Source: Paenibacillus sp. RUD330
Lineage (GTDB): Bacteria > Bacillota > Bacilli > Paenibacillales > Paenibacillaceae
Assembly (NCBI RefSeq): GCF_002243345.2
Contig: NZ_CP022655.2
Location: forward strand, 46,001 to 110,000
Length of the DNA stretch: 64,000 bases
Direction: 5' to 3'
The position numbers were made by a program, and so were the translations under genes. This document shows positions 13,931 to 23,462 of the stretch, in pieces (within the stretch, counting starts at the first letter, position 1; every line of letters starts with the position of its first letter). The notes under the pieces are model-generated. The model was not told the origin of the DNA. It saw nothing but the letters and a program-made list of their open reading frames with translations, and did not search any database.

Positions 13931-16016
13931 AAGGCGTGCCCTTCTCCTAAGCGGCGATAGGGGTTCGTCGCTGCTGCTCGTCGTCTTTCTTATTCTCCTG
14001 CTTTCCATGCTGGGAGTGGCCGTGCTGGGTGCCGCCTTGGGCGGAGCGATGCGGACGGAGCGCAGCGAGGAGAACGTGCAGAGCCTTCATCTGGCCCAGA
14101 AGGGGCTGGACGAGGCCATCGCCGCCATCTACGAGAGGTTCAACAACCGGACCATCGATCCCGATGATCTCGGCAACCAGCTGACGAGCTTTACGAAGAG
14201 CTTCAACGAGCAGCTCGGAGACATGAAGGGCGGCAGCAGGCTGGATGCGGCAGCCCCGCCGTTTTACCAGGTTGTCAGCGTCCGCTGCACAAAAGAAGAA
14301 GAGGGGACGGGGCGCTGCCTTCCTCCAGGCTCGAGCGGCGCCGCGGCGGATTATCAGTATTCCCTGACTGTGACGGCGGAAGCTCAGGTCGATGGAGCCG
14401 CGCGCCGGCTGCAGCAGGTCATCGTCCTGGATACGTATCCGGACTTCCTGAAGTACGCGTTCGGTTCGGAAGGCCTGCTGACGGTCCACGGCGCGCCTTA
14501 TTTTATGGGCAACCTGTATGCGGGCCAAGGCCTGAGGATGAACGATGCCGCGGAGTTCATTTATCATTCGGTGGAACGGACGCAGAAGTCGCAGTTCATG
14601 TACCTGAAGCCGAGGCTCGGCGCGAATGGGAATCCGGTCGCCGGTTCCGGCAGGCTGATGACGGGCAATCCGCAAAATCTTTATTATGGCTATGGCCCCA
14701 CATATGGAAGCGGAGTTCCCAGCGGATACATTCCTTTCTACGACAAAAGCTTGAACGGGACCATCACGTCCGCGGAGAAGGCGGTTACGCATGGGCTCGC
14801 GGATGTCATTGATCCGATGCCGGCTCAGAAATTCGTGTCCATCGACGTGCTGAGCTCCTTCTTGGACAAGGTGGGCGATTCGCTCGGAGACCGGAGCGCG
14901 AGGGGAGAGCCGGCGTACAGACAGGATCGGACGGTCATTCAAAATGTCTATGCCGCCGGGCAGGCGCCGGGTTTGGTGTCGATGCTGAGAAAAGATTATG
15001 CCGGCTCCTATGAGGACTTGAAGAGCATGCCGCCGCTTCCGCTGGAACCCGTCATGCCCGATATTCTTCTTCAACCGCCGCCTCAGCAGCCGAATCCCGC
15101 TCCCGATGCGGGAGATGCGGCGGAAGGCGGAACAGGGACCGGTGTCCCGGCTGCCGAAGCTCCGGCAGATCCGGCTTGGGCTGTGTATGAGGCCGCTCTC
15201 GCAGAGTATCAACAGCTGCTCGAGACGTACAACGAGGAAATGGATGAGTACAGCCGTGTGATCGAAGCGCTCGGGGGCAAGCTGGCGACGATAGGATTGG
15301 GAACCGTGGAGCGTCCCGCATCGGCGATTATCGACGGCCCCCTGGAACTCGGCCCCTACTTGAAATCGATCGACTTCGCCAACAAAGGGCGCAGCAACTG
15401 GCTGATCGTCAACGGCGATCTGATTCTTCATGGGAATAAGGAGGATGCCGCCGGCAAGCTGCGGCTGCGGGGCAATCTGCTCGTGACAGGCAATGTCGAG
15501 ATTTCGGGCCAGGTGGATGTGGATGCCACCATCTTGGCGCTGGGACGCACCGATATACGCGACGCGGCCATCCGGGGACTGAAGCTCGCTGGAGATTCAG
15601 GCAAAAGGGAGCTTGTGCTCATCGGTCTCGGACCTATCGACCTGTACCGGGTCGATTCGTTCCAGCGGCTGGACGAGCAGGGATACGATTCGGTGGCGGA
15701 GCGCGAGCGCCAGGTGCTGGACGCGTTCCTGTACACGGACAGCTCGGCGAGCCTGTACGGCGTCGGCAGCGCTTTCTGGATGAACGGCGGCTTCTTCTCC
15801 AAAGGCAATCTGACGCTCAATGCGACTCTCGGGTCCACGACAGAGGATGCAGCGGAGGACCGTCTGACCTTTGCGGAGCAATCGGGCTTGAATGAAAAGC
15901 ATGCCCGGTTCATCATCGAATACAACGACGAGGTGTTCGCCCATCAAAATGTCGCTCTGCCGCGCGTGAACAAGGTCCGGCTGACGACGGGACCGCTGAA
16001 GCTTCTGAACCGTTGA
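13902..16016 (+). CDS. Large PilX-like pilus-associated protein
   Basis: A 704-residue protein. After a basic 20-residue N-terminus comes RGSSLLLVVFLILLLSMLGV, the pattern of PilX/GspK N-termini, which often lack the canonical Phe+1. The body has ~340 residues with turn-rich Gly/Asp sequence, a Pro-rich linker at ~388-425 (PLPLEPVMPDILLQPPPQQP), then short repeated hydrophobic strands such as LRLRGNLLVTGNVEISG and VDVDATILALGRTDI, which suggest a beta-helix (bactofilin-like) fold. The TTG start has GGAG 7 bases upstream and overlaps the previous gene by 29 bases. Typical PilX proteins are about 150-200 residues, so this is unusually large and could be a tip adhesin. Confidence 0.75.
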   Translation: MIWRAGSDSRRRALLLSGDRGSSLLLVVFLILLLSMLGVAVLGAALGGAMRTERSEENVQSLHLAQKGLDEAIAAIYERFNNRTIDPDDLGNQLTSFTKSFNEQLGDMKGGSRLDAAAPPFYQVVSVRCTKEEEGTGRCLPPGSSGAAADYQYSLTVTAEAQVDGAARRLQQVIVLDTYPDFLKYAFGSEGLLTVHGAPYFMGNLYAGQGLRMNDAAEFIYHSVERTQKSQFMYLKPRLGANGNPVAGSGRLMTGNPQNLYYGYGPTYGSGVPSGYIPFYDKSLNGTITSAEKAVTHGLADVIDPMPAQKFVSIDVLSSFLDKVGDSLGDRSARGEPAYRQDRTVIQNVYAAGQAPGLVSMLRKDYAGSYEDLKSMPPLPLEPVMPDILLQPPPQQPNPAPDAGDAAEGGTGTGVPAAEAPADPAWAVYEAALAEYQQLLETYNEEMDEYSRVIEALGGKLATIGLGTVERPASAIIDGPLELGPYLKSIDFANKGRSNWLIVNGDLILHGNKEDAAGKLRLRGNLLVTGNVEISGQVDVDATILALGRTDIRDAAIRGLKLAGDSGKRELVLIGLGPIDLYRVDSFQRLDEQGYDSVAERERQVLDAFLYTDSSASLYGVGSAFWMNGGFFSKGNLTLNATLGSTTEDAAEDRLTFAEQSGLNEKHARFIIEYNDEVFAHQNVALPRVNKVRLTTGPLKLLNR

Positions 16017-16033
16017 GAGAACGGACAGAAAAG

Positions 16034-16065
16034 AACCCGGAAGGCTGCTGCCTTCCGGGTTTGTT
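16034..16065. terminator. Hairpin terminator between convergent genes
   Basis: AACCCGGAAGGC pairs perfectly with GCCTTCCGGGTT across loop TGCT. The T-tract is short (TTTGTT). It lies between the minor-pilin operon and the oppositely oriented giant protein gene, so it may serve both strands. Confidence 0.75.
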
Positions 16066-16124
16066 CGTATGTGGAGATCGGTAGCTCTGCAGGCTTTTTG
16101 TTCAATCGGGATGATGTAGCGGCA

Positions 16125-19100
16125 TCAATACCGGTCGCCGGCCGGGGCGGTTACGGTCACCTGGACGCTGCGCTTGATGCCGGTGTTCCCGTAAGTTGCG
16201 GTCAATGTGGCCGTTCCGCGATTTTTGGCTTTGACCAAGCCGTTCTCGACGGCAGCGACATTGACATTGCTGCTCGTCCAGACGAGCTGGGAGCTGACCC
16301 GGTCGAAGTAGGACTTATCCGGCAGCACGGTCAGAACCTTGTCGAGTCCCTTGGTGTCGTTCTGGGTCATGGCGAGCGTTTGCGGCAATCGATAATCGAC
16401 GATGGCCATCGTTTTGGTTCTGTACGGAGCGTAGCTTGAATTCAAGGCAATCTGTGCCTTCAGCGTCACGGAACCGGGGGACAGGCCCGTTATGGCTGCA
16501 GCCGCATGACTGCTGTCCGGAGTGATCCGGACCTTCGTCTCACCCGATGAGACCAGCCATTGCAGCTTGCTTAGCGGTAGGGATTCTCCGCTCAGCCAGC
16601 TTGCCGTCGCTGTCGAGGATTGGCCGACTAGCAGCAGATCGCCGAGGCCGGTGATTTGGAGCTGAGGCTCCAATACGGTTACCGCCAATTCACGCGTAAT
16701 CATGCCGCCCGTTTCCGAATTGACCAGATATTGAGCTCGGACAGTAGCGGTGCCCTTCCCTGTCGCCGTCACGATGCCGCTGTCGCTGACCTGAACAACA
16801 TTGGCATTGCTGCTGTTCCAGTTGATGTCGGAGATTACCGCCGAGGCCAGGGCATTCGGCATGATGGTCAGGCTTTTGTCTGTCAGGGACAGCTTCTCGC
16901 CCTTGATCAGCGGAGAAATCTCCTCCAGCCCGAAGTTGACGACGGTAAACGTCTTGGTTGCGCTCGCCGGCGCTGCATCCTCATCCGACAGAGGCACGGA
17001 TGCTTTGACCTGTACGGTTCCGGGCGCTTTTGCCGTCAGCGAGGCTTGTCCCGGATGGCCGGCGGAAGGATTCAGGCTGGCCGTCGAATCGGAGCCGCTG
17101 GCCAAGGACCAGCTCAAGCCCTCCATCGAGCGGCCGTTCTCCGGGTCCAGCCAGCCGGCTTGGAGGGTCAGCGATTGTCCCGGCGCAAGACGATCCGCAG
17201 GAGCATCGAGGCTGAGCTGCGGCGCTTGGACCGTTACCGTCAAGCTGCGGGTGATCAGCCCGCCTGCCGCTCCGTTGGCCCGGTAGGATGCCGTCAGCGT
17301 CGCGATGCCCTCATTCAAACCCGTGAGGCTGTAGCCGCCTTGGGGGCTGGCTGCGACTTTCGCAATGGAGCTGTTGCTGCTCGTCCATGCGAGATCGGCT
17401 AGGATCTCGGCTTTCAAGCTGTCGGGATTCGCTTCCTGAATCAGCGAATTCAAGCTGGCGAGCCGGTCCCCTTTGCTCATACGATAAGCATCCTTGATGT
17501 GGAAGTCCACAATGGCGAAGGAACGGGAGGCTTCCGCAGTGTAGGCTTCGCTCATAGGGAGCGATGCCTTGAGCGTGCCGATTCCGGGCTTCAGCGCGGT
17601 CAGCTGGACCAGGGCGGGCTGAGCAGCCGGCTCCGTCTTTGCCAAGCCTGATGGGGAGGATTCCAGCGACCAGGCCAGCTTGGCAAAATCAAGACTAACG
17701 GACGGATCGGATGATCCGGCGGCGGCGGTCAGCGATTGATTGACAGCGATACGGTCATACAGCCCCGACAGCTTGAGCCCGGGATCGATGATGGCGATGT
17801 CCTTGTGCAGTGCCAGCGCATACCCCGTATCCATGCGCAATGCCGCCGAAGCACGGACCGGCCCAGCGGCAGGCTTGAGCGCCGTAAAGGTTGCTCCGGA
17901 GGCGGTTCCGTTCGAGATGGAGCCGCCTTGACCGGTCGACCAGGCTGCGGAATAGGCTGGCATGCTGGCGGCTGCAGGCCATTTCAACGTCAGCGGGGTC
18001 GCTTCTCCCGGCAGCAGGCTGCTCTTCCCGGCCAGAAGCTCCGGCAGTCCGGCAATGGTGATGTCCAGAGTCCGGACGTTCAGCGCAACCGATTCGTTAT
18101 TTCCCAGCTTTTGACGCGTTTCCAGCCGTAAAATGCCTTTTCCCGCCTGTGATGAGGCCAGCCGCTTGCTTTGGGTCGAGCTGCCGGACAACGAGGACCC
18201 GGCAGCGCCTGCCGTCGGAATCCAGGACCAGAGGTAGTCGATCGGCCTCGCTGCAGTGTCGACCGGCCCGACAGAGCCCCAAGCGCGGGACCATTCGGCC
18301 AGATTGTCCCCCGCCACAATCGCGGAAGGGCCGTTCAGCCTAAGATCCGGTTCCACGACGGTAACCGTGATGGACGGGCTGGAATACGTATGCAGGTTGG
18401 TTTTGGCGGAGGCGGTGATGATGTAGTCTCCCGGCTGCGCAGGGTACAGAGCGCCGGTCCAGGAATTGGTGTCCGTGCTTCTCTTTTCCTCTACGCCCCT
18501 GTCGGCTTCCCTCTGAGGAGTCACCGACCATTCCACTCCGGCGGTGCTTACGATTTCACCGGTTGATTTGAGCAGGGATGCCTGCAGGCCGATCCGGCTG
18601 CCGAGCACATAGCGCAGCTGTCCGTCGGCGGTTGCGATCGAAAGGCCGGTCTGGATGACCCGGACCGTCGCCGAGGAGCTGATGCCCGTGATGCCGTCCG
18701 TTACGGTAATGACGGAGCTGGAGTTCTCCTTGAGCCCGGTCACGGTGCCGTTGTCGTTGACGCTGACCGCATTTGGATTGCTCGATGTCCACGCAAGCCG
18801 GGACAGCGTCGCATCGGCGGGATCGTAGGAAGGGAGCAGCTTGTAGCTGTCTCCTTTGCCCAGCTCCGCTCCCGTGATCTCCAGCCTTGTCAGCGGCACG
18901 ACCGCTTCCAGCGAGACGGCATTGAAGGCAGCCTGCGAAGCTGTCAGCTGCCCGATGTTGCGGAAGCCGAGCGATGCGGAGCTGAGGGAATAACTTCCCG
19001 TCTGCAACGCTTTGGCGGTCAGGGAGAAGGTCACGGGACTAGCCGAGTACAGGGTGCCGGACGCATCCGGGCGGTACTGGATATCGGCCAGATTGCCGCT

Positions 19101-21398
19101 TATCGTATAGCCCTCGGCAAGGGTTCCCGATCTGGTGAAGCCGGCCGGGAGGCCGCTCACCTCGATGTTGGCCGGCAGCTTCTCCGTGAAGGTCGGGGAG
19201 GCGATGACCATCCGGCTCTCTTCGCCCGCCCGGTTTTGCACCGTCTGCGGCAGGATGCGGTAGCTCAGCTGGAAATCCTTGCCCCGGACGGCCATCGAAT
19301 CCTTCAGCAGGCCGTCGATGCTTCTGGAAACCTGGAGATTCGCCGATACGACCCGGATTTTGACCGGGATGACGACCTCCGATTTGGCCCCCTGCTTGTC
19401 CTGCACCGAAATTTTGACCTCGATATCTCCGCCCTGCGGGAGAGGATTGGGATAGGAGTCCGAGACCAGCGCTCCGGAGAGAGCCTGGGTCGTCTGGAAT
19501 TTGGTCTCCGTAACCTTTTTGCCGTCCTTGGTGTAGGTGAATTCGACCTTGGCCTGCAGCTTGCGGTCATTAAGATCCAGATCCTCCGGCGTGAAGCTCA
19601 CCGGAATGTTCTGATAAGCCGGTATGATGTTGTCGGCGGCCGCACTGTAGGCGACCGGAAGCTGCACGTTCAGATCGGGCTTGTGGTTGGACCCCATGTA
19701 GGCCCGGTACATCGTGTTGACGAACAGCTGCTGCTCCCACTCCGGGAACGTGCTCGCGCCGGTCGTGAAGTTGTGGCCCGTGCCGGAATAGGTCACGTTG
19801 CCCTTGGAGTAGGTGTAGTAGTGGTTGTAGCTGTCCTCGGGATCCCGGATGTTCGAGCCGCTGCCGCCGGTAATGTTGTACCACGGCACGACGTCGGGAT
19901 CTTCCAGATCCAGCATGAAATACTGGTCATGCGTGCTGGCGACCTTGGGCGTCCTTGCCTTGCCGCCCGCGTCGGTGAGCAGATTGAAAGGAAAACGGGT
20001 GAGCAGGCCGTCGTTCACGTTCTGCACCGTCGTGGATGCGAGCCTCGCATTGAGGCCGATATTGGTGTACGTGCCGGTCTGGCCGGTGCTCTTCTTGAAA
20101 TTGCTCGTCCAGACGTTGTCGGTCGTGCCGCTGCTTATGTAGACGGTGTCGTGGGTGAACATGACGCTCTGGCCCGTCTTGATGAAGGCGTTGACGGCGT
20201 CCGCAGCCAACTGGGAAATGCCTGCGCTGCCGTTGTAGGAATCCTTGAAGCCGAAGATCAGCATGTCATAGCGGCCGCTGATCTTGTCATAGCTCGTTTC
20301 GGAGCCGGCTTTGTTGAAGCTGGTCATGTCGGTCGTCCGAATGGAAATGCTGTAGTCCTCGGAGGACAGGAAGCTTTGGGTGAGGACGGAATTCTGGGTG
20401 AGCGCGCTGTACGCATTGCCGTTGGGCATGACCTGAAGGACGCTGATCTGCGTCTGCCTGTCGCGATAGCGGATGACGCCGGACTCGTAATCCTTCAGGC
20501 CGCTGTCGGTATCGATCAGCTCAAGCTTCCAATAGTAGAGGCCGGAGAAGCCGCTCGGCATGCGGAAGCTGAGCTGGCCCGACGAGCCCGCCGCGTCCGA
20601 GGAGGCAACGATCTGATCCGTCACATAAGGAAGGGAAGAATCCTGGTTCAGGTACAGGTTGGCCCGGAGGCTGGAGCGCGCAGGCTTGTCGTATTGAAAC
20701 GTCAGCACGTCGCCGGCCCGGTAGATCTTGTCGGGATTCAGCGTATAGTTGACCGGCGACGACGTCAGCCTGAGCTGCGGACGTTTGTCCAGCAGGCCGG
20801 CGTATTTGGGCTGGGCCAAAGTGGCGCCGAGATTCTTGAGGCCGTTCGCGTCCAGATACAGCACGTTGTCCCTTTTGCCGGACGGGGTGTTGTAGGGGCT
20901 GAATTTTTCATAAAGGACGCCGGGATTCGGAGCCCCGGCCTTGCCTTGGTAGAGCAGCCCGTTTTTCGTGGCGCTGTCGCTGTAGAGCAGGACGAGCAGG
21001 CCTTTGTTGACGTAGCCGTCGATAAGAGTCTGGGCTTTCAGGCGTGTAATGTCGTTCAGGATATCCTTCGTTTTATGCGCCTTGTCCCGGTCGTCGTTGC
21101 TGGTCAGCAGGCCGAGGCTTTCGGGGTTGTAAAGTCCCTTGCCGATATAGACCGCATCGTACAGGCCGTCGATGTCGGTCCGCATCGCGACGAACTTCTT
21201 CATGGAGAAGGTGTCGACCTTGTAGCTGGAGCCCAGGCTGAGGTCGGTCGTGCCGGAATCGGTGATTTCCAGGATGCGCGATGGATCGGCTGCGCTGGCC
21301 GCGAATGCCGGGGCAGAAGAGCGGCCAAGCGGAAGAGCTTGGATCAGAAGGAGCAGGATGAGCGAATAAAAGACGAAGGCGCGCCGGCGGCGTGGCAT
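16125..21398 (-). CDS. Giant secreted protein with a DUF5057-like N-terminal region and Ig-like (Big_2) repeats
   Basis: This 1757-residue protein has a signal peptide (basic MPRRRRAFVFYS, hydrophobic stretch, cleavage near AFAASA). Residues ~45-650 resemble DUF5057 as I recall it: ILEITDSG, MKKFVAMRTDIDGLYDAVYI, and a stretch MLIFGFKDSYNG...VMFTHDTVY reminiscent of a ThuA/amidotransferase-like fold. From ~830 to the C-terminus are bacterial Ig-like units; four carry the Big_2 hallmark (WTSSN or WNSSN) and alternate with less regular units. No LPXTG motif, SLH domain or C-terminal membrane helix is visible, so the anchor is unknown. AGGAG 8 bases before the ATG supports the start. It lies inside the pilus cluster on the opposite strand, so it could be an adhesin or pilus accessory, by context only. 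Confidence 0.85.
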   Translation of the reverse strand: MPRRRRAFVFYSLILLLLIQALPLGRSSAPAFAASAADPSRILEITDSGTTDLSLGSSYKVDTFSMKKFVAMRTDIDGLYDAVYIGKGLYNPESLGLLTSNDDRDKAHKTKDILNDITRLKAQTLIDGYVNKGLLVLLYSDSATKNGLLYQGKAGAPNPGVLYEKFSPYNTPSGKRDNVLYLDANGLKNLGATLAQPKYAGLLDKRPQLRLTSSPVNYTLNPDKIYRAGDVLTFQYDKPARSSLRANLYLNQDSSLPYVTDQIVASSDAAGSSGQLSFRMPSGFSGLYYWKLELIDTDSGLKDYESGVIRYRDRQTQISVLQVMPNGNAYSALTQNSVLTQSFLSSEDYSISIRTTDMTSFNKAGSETSYDKISGRYDMLIFGFKDSYNGSAGISQLAADAVNAFIKTGQSVMFTHDTVYISSGTTDNVWTSNFKKSTGQTGTYTNIGLNARLASTTVQNVNDGLLTRFPFNLLTDAGGKARTPKVASTHDQYFMLDLEDPDVVPWYNITGGSGSNIRDPEDSYNHYYTYSKGNVTYSGTGHNFTTGASTFPEWEQQLFVNTMYRAYMGSNHKPDLNVQLPVAYSAAADNIIPAYQNIPVSFTPEDLDLNDRKLQAKVEFTYTKDGKKVTETKFQTTQALSGALVSDSYPNPLPQGGDIEVKISVQDKQGAKSEVVIPVKIRVVSANLQVSRSIDGLLKDSMAVRGKDFQLSYRILPQTVQNRAGEESRMVIASPTFTEKLPANIEVSGLPAGFTRSGTLAEGYTISGNLADIQYRPDASGTLYSASPVTFSLTAKALQTGSYSLSSASLGFRNIGQLTASQAAFNAVSLEAVVPLTRLEITGAELGKGDSYKLLPSYDPADATLSRLAWTSSNPNAVSVNDNGTVTGLKENSSSVITVTDGITGISSSATVRVIQTGLSIATADGQLRYVLGSRIGLQASLLKSTGEIVSTAGVEWSVTPQREADRGVEEKRSTDTNSWTGALYPAQPGDYIITASAKTNLHTYSSPSITVTVVEPDLRLNGPSAIVAGDNLAEWSRAWGSVGPVDTAARPIDYLWSWIPTAGAAGSSLSGSSTQSKRLASSQAGKGILRLETRQKLGNNESVALNVRTLDITIAGLPELLAGKSSLLPGEATPLTLKWPAAASMPAYSAAWSTGQGGSISNGTASGATFTALKPAAGPVRASAALRMDTGYALALHKDIAIIDPGLKLSGLYDRIAVNQSLTAAAGSSDPSVSLDFAKLAWSLESSPSGLAKTEPAAQPALVQLTALKPGIGTLKASLPMSEAYTAEASRSFAIVDFHIKDAYRMSKGDRLASLNSLIQEANPDSLKAEILADLAWTSSNSSIAKVAASPQGGYSLTGLNEGIATLTASYRANGAAGGLITRSLTVTVQAPQLSLDAPADRLAPGQSLTLQAGWLDPENGRSMEGLSWSLASGSDSTASLNPSAGHPGQASLTAKAPGTVQVKASVPLSDEDAAPASATKTFTVVNFGLEEISPLIKGEKLSLTDKSLTIMPNALASAVISDINWNSSNANVVQVSDSGIVTATGKGTATVRAQYLVNSETGGMITRELAVTVLEPQLQITGLGDLLLVGQSSTATASWLSGESLPLSKLQWLVSSGETKVRITPDSSHAAAAITGLSPGSVTLKAQIALNSSYAPYRTKTMAIVDYRLPQTLAMTQNDTKGLDKVLTVLPDKSYFDRVSSQLVWTSSNVNVAAVENGLVKAKNRGTATLTATYGNTGIKRSVQVTVTAPAGDRY

Positions 21399-21702
21399 GA
21401 TAGACTCTCCTTCCGAATGTCGAAAGTTTTATAGGAAATATAGACTAATTTAGGTATCTAAGATTATAATTCAAATGCCTAAATAAGGATATATTTCGGT
21501 AAAAAATAGTTTCAAAGGGGTGGGATCGGGCTGAATTCAGCCATAATCATTAGAGTTCATAACGATATATCAATACTTATTAAATGTTATTTCACATTCC
21601 GTCCTGAAAATAGAGTTAAATTTCAGACCTAAGACCTAAAAAATTCGATTCCAATTGCCGAATCACTACTACATAGAGCAACGGACGGAGGGCGGAGCAG
21701 GC
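21399..21702. other. AT-rich divergent intergenic region
   Basis: The 304 bp between the giant protein gene and pilB are much more AT-rich than the surroundings and contain no gene. Divergent promoters are expected. A tandem AGACCTA/AGACCTA lies at ~21624-21638. No c-di-GMP riboswitch was recognised. Confidence 0.6.
21637..21664 (+). promoter_or_regulatory. Possible SigD-type promoter for the pilB operon
   Basis: TAAA (21637-21640), a 16-base spacer and GCCGAATC (21657-21664) resemble the motility sigma consensus TAAA-N15-GCCGATAT (5 of 8 in the -10). The predicted transcript would start ~30 bases before the pilB ATG. Confidence 0.35.
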
Positions 21703-23367
21703 ATGAGCATGGGGAAAAAGAGGCTGGGCGACCTGCTTGTGGAGAGCGGGGTCATTACGGAGGCGGAGCTTCAGGAAGCGCTGCGCGAGCAGGGGAAATC
21801 CAAGCAGAAGCTGGGCGACCTTCTGATCGCGCAGGGATACATCACGGAGCAGCAGCTCATCGAAGTGCTGGAGTTCCAGCTCGGCATCCCGCATGTCAGC
21901 TTGTTCAAATATCAGATCGACCCTTCGATCGCCCAGATCATTCCGGAGAGCCTTGCCCGCCGCTACCAGGTCATTCCGCTGCATAAGGAAGGCGGCAAGC
22001 TGATGGTCGCCATGGCGGACCCGCTCGACTACTTCGCGATCGAGGAGCTGCGGATGAGCACGGGCTTCCGGATCGAGCCGGCGATCTCCAGCAAGGAGGA
22101 GCTGAACCGGGCGATCGCACGATTCTACGGCCTGCAGGACTCTATGAGCCAGATCCTGGGGGATCTGCCGCTGCAGGAAGACATCGGGGAAATGGAGATT
22201 ACCGACGAGGATTCTCCGGTCGTGCGGCTCGTCAACGGCATGATCCAGCAGGCGGTCCAGCTCCAGGTATCCGACATCCACGTCGATCCCGGCGAGAGCC
22301 AGGTCGTCATCCGCTACCGGATCGACGGCATGCTGCGTTCGGAGCGGATCATTCCGAAGCAGATGCAAGGCTTCATCACGGCACGTCTCAAGATCATGGC
22401 CCGGCTCAACATCGCGGAACGCCGGCTGCCTCAGGACGGGCGCATCAAGATGCAGGTGGATTACCGCACCGTCGATATCCGGGTCTCGTCGCTTCCGACG
22501 ATACACGGCGAAAAGCTCGTGCTCCGGATTCTGGATCTCAGCGTCGGCGTCAAGGGCATCGACCAGCTCGGCTTCAGCGCTCCGAACTACAGCCTGTTCA
22601 AAGGCATGGTGGAGTCGCCTTACGGCATCGTGCTTCTGACCGGGCCTACCGGCAGCGGCAAAACGACGACCCTGTACTCCGCGCTGCAGCATCTCAACAA
22701 GGACAGCGAAAACATCATCACCGTCGAGGATCCGGTCGAGTACCAGCTTGACGGCATCAACCAGGTCCACGTCAATCCGGCGATCGGCCTGACGTTCGCG
22801 GCCGGCCTGCGCTCGATTCTCCGGCAGGATCCCAATATCGTCATGGTCGGGGAAATACGGGATTCGGAGACGGCGGAGATCGCCATCCGCGCCTCGCTCA
22901 CGGGCCATCTCGTGCTGTCGACGCTGCATACGAACGACGCGGTCAGCACGGTGACCCGGTTCCGGGACATGGGCATCGCGCCGTATCTGATCGCCAGCTC
23001 GCTCGTCGGCGTCGTCGCGCAGCGGCTCGTGCGACGGGTATGTCCCGACTGCAAGCAGGCGCATGCGCCGACGGAGCAGGAAGCCATCCTGCTCCGCAGC
23101 TACGGCGTGGAGACGGATACGCTGTACCGCGGCGCGGGCTGCGGCAGCTGCAGCAAGACCGGCTACCGGGGACGGATCGCCATCCACGAGGTGCTGGCCG
23201 TATCCGACGAGCTGCGCCGGATGATCGGCAGCGAGGCGTCGGTGCTGGAGCTGCGAGCCGCCGCGGAGCGGGCCGGGCTGACAGGCCTCCTGCAGGACGG
23301 CATGGAGAAGGTGAGGCAAGGACTGACCACGCTTCAGGAGGTCATGCGCGAAGCGGTCATGCAATAG
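21703..23367 (+). CDS. pilB: Type IV pilus assembly ATPase PilB (GspE family)
   Basis: A 554-residue secretion-family ATPase. The N-terminal MshEN-like part (KRLGDLLVESGVITEAELQEA) precedes the ATPase core with Walker A GPTGSGKTTT (~312-321), Asp box TVEDPVEYQ, Walker B NIVMVGEIRD and His box HLVLSTLHTND. A zinc-type Cys4 motif lies at C447, C450, C480 and C483 (CPDC...CGSC), typical of extension ATPases and absent from PilT. PilB drives pilin extraction into the growing fibre. The ATG at 21703 follows GGAGGG and GGAG; an upstream TTG at 21655 has neither homology nor a ribosome-binding site. It opens the operon pilB-T-C-A-D-M-O. Confidence 0.96.
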   Translation: MSMGKKRLGDLLVESGVITEAELQEALREQGKSKQKLGDLLIAQGYITEQQLIEVLEFQLGIPHVSLFKYQIDPSIAQIIPESLARRYQVIPLHKEGGKLMVAMADPLDYFAIEELRMSTGFRIEPAISSKEELNRAIARFYGLQDSMSQILGDLPLQEDIGEMEITDEDSPVVRLVNGMIQQAVQLQVSDIHVDPGESQVVIRYRIDGMLRSERIIPKQMQGFITARLKIMARLNIAERRLPQDGRIKMQVDYRTVDIRVSSLPTIHGEKLVLRILDLSVGVKGIDQLGFSAPNYSLFKGMVESPYGIVLLTGPTGSGKTTTLYSALQHLNKDSENIITVEDPVEYQLDGINQVHVNPAIGLTFAAGLRSILRQDPNIVMVGEIRDSETAEIAIRASLTGHLVLSTLHTNDAVSTVTRFRDMGIAPYLIASSLVGVVAQRLVRRVCPDCKQAHAPTEQEAILLRSYGVETDTLYRGAGCGSCSKTGYRGRIAIHEVLAVSDELRRMIGSEASVLELRAAAERAGLTGLLQDGMEKVRQGLTTLQEVMREAVMQ

Positions 23368-23462
23368 AAGCGCGGCGGACCTTTCTTCTCTAACGAAATT
23401 TCATGTAGCTGGCACGAGAATGATCCGGAACCGAGATAGAGCATGAGACAGGAGAGATCGCG

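Noticed and set aside
19236-21434. 732-codon open frame on the plus strand opposite the giant Ig-repeat gene
   Set aside because: Arg/Val/Ala-rich translation without family motifs, typical antisense of a GC-rich gene; the minus-strand gene has a signal peptide, Big_2 repeats and a good ribosome-binding site.
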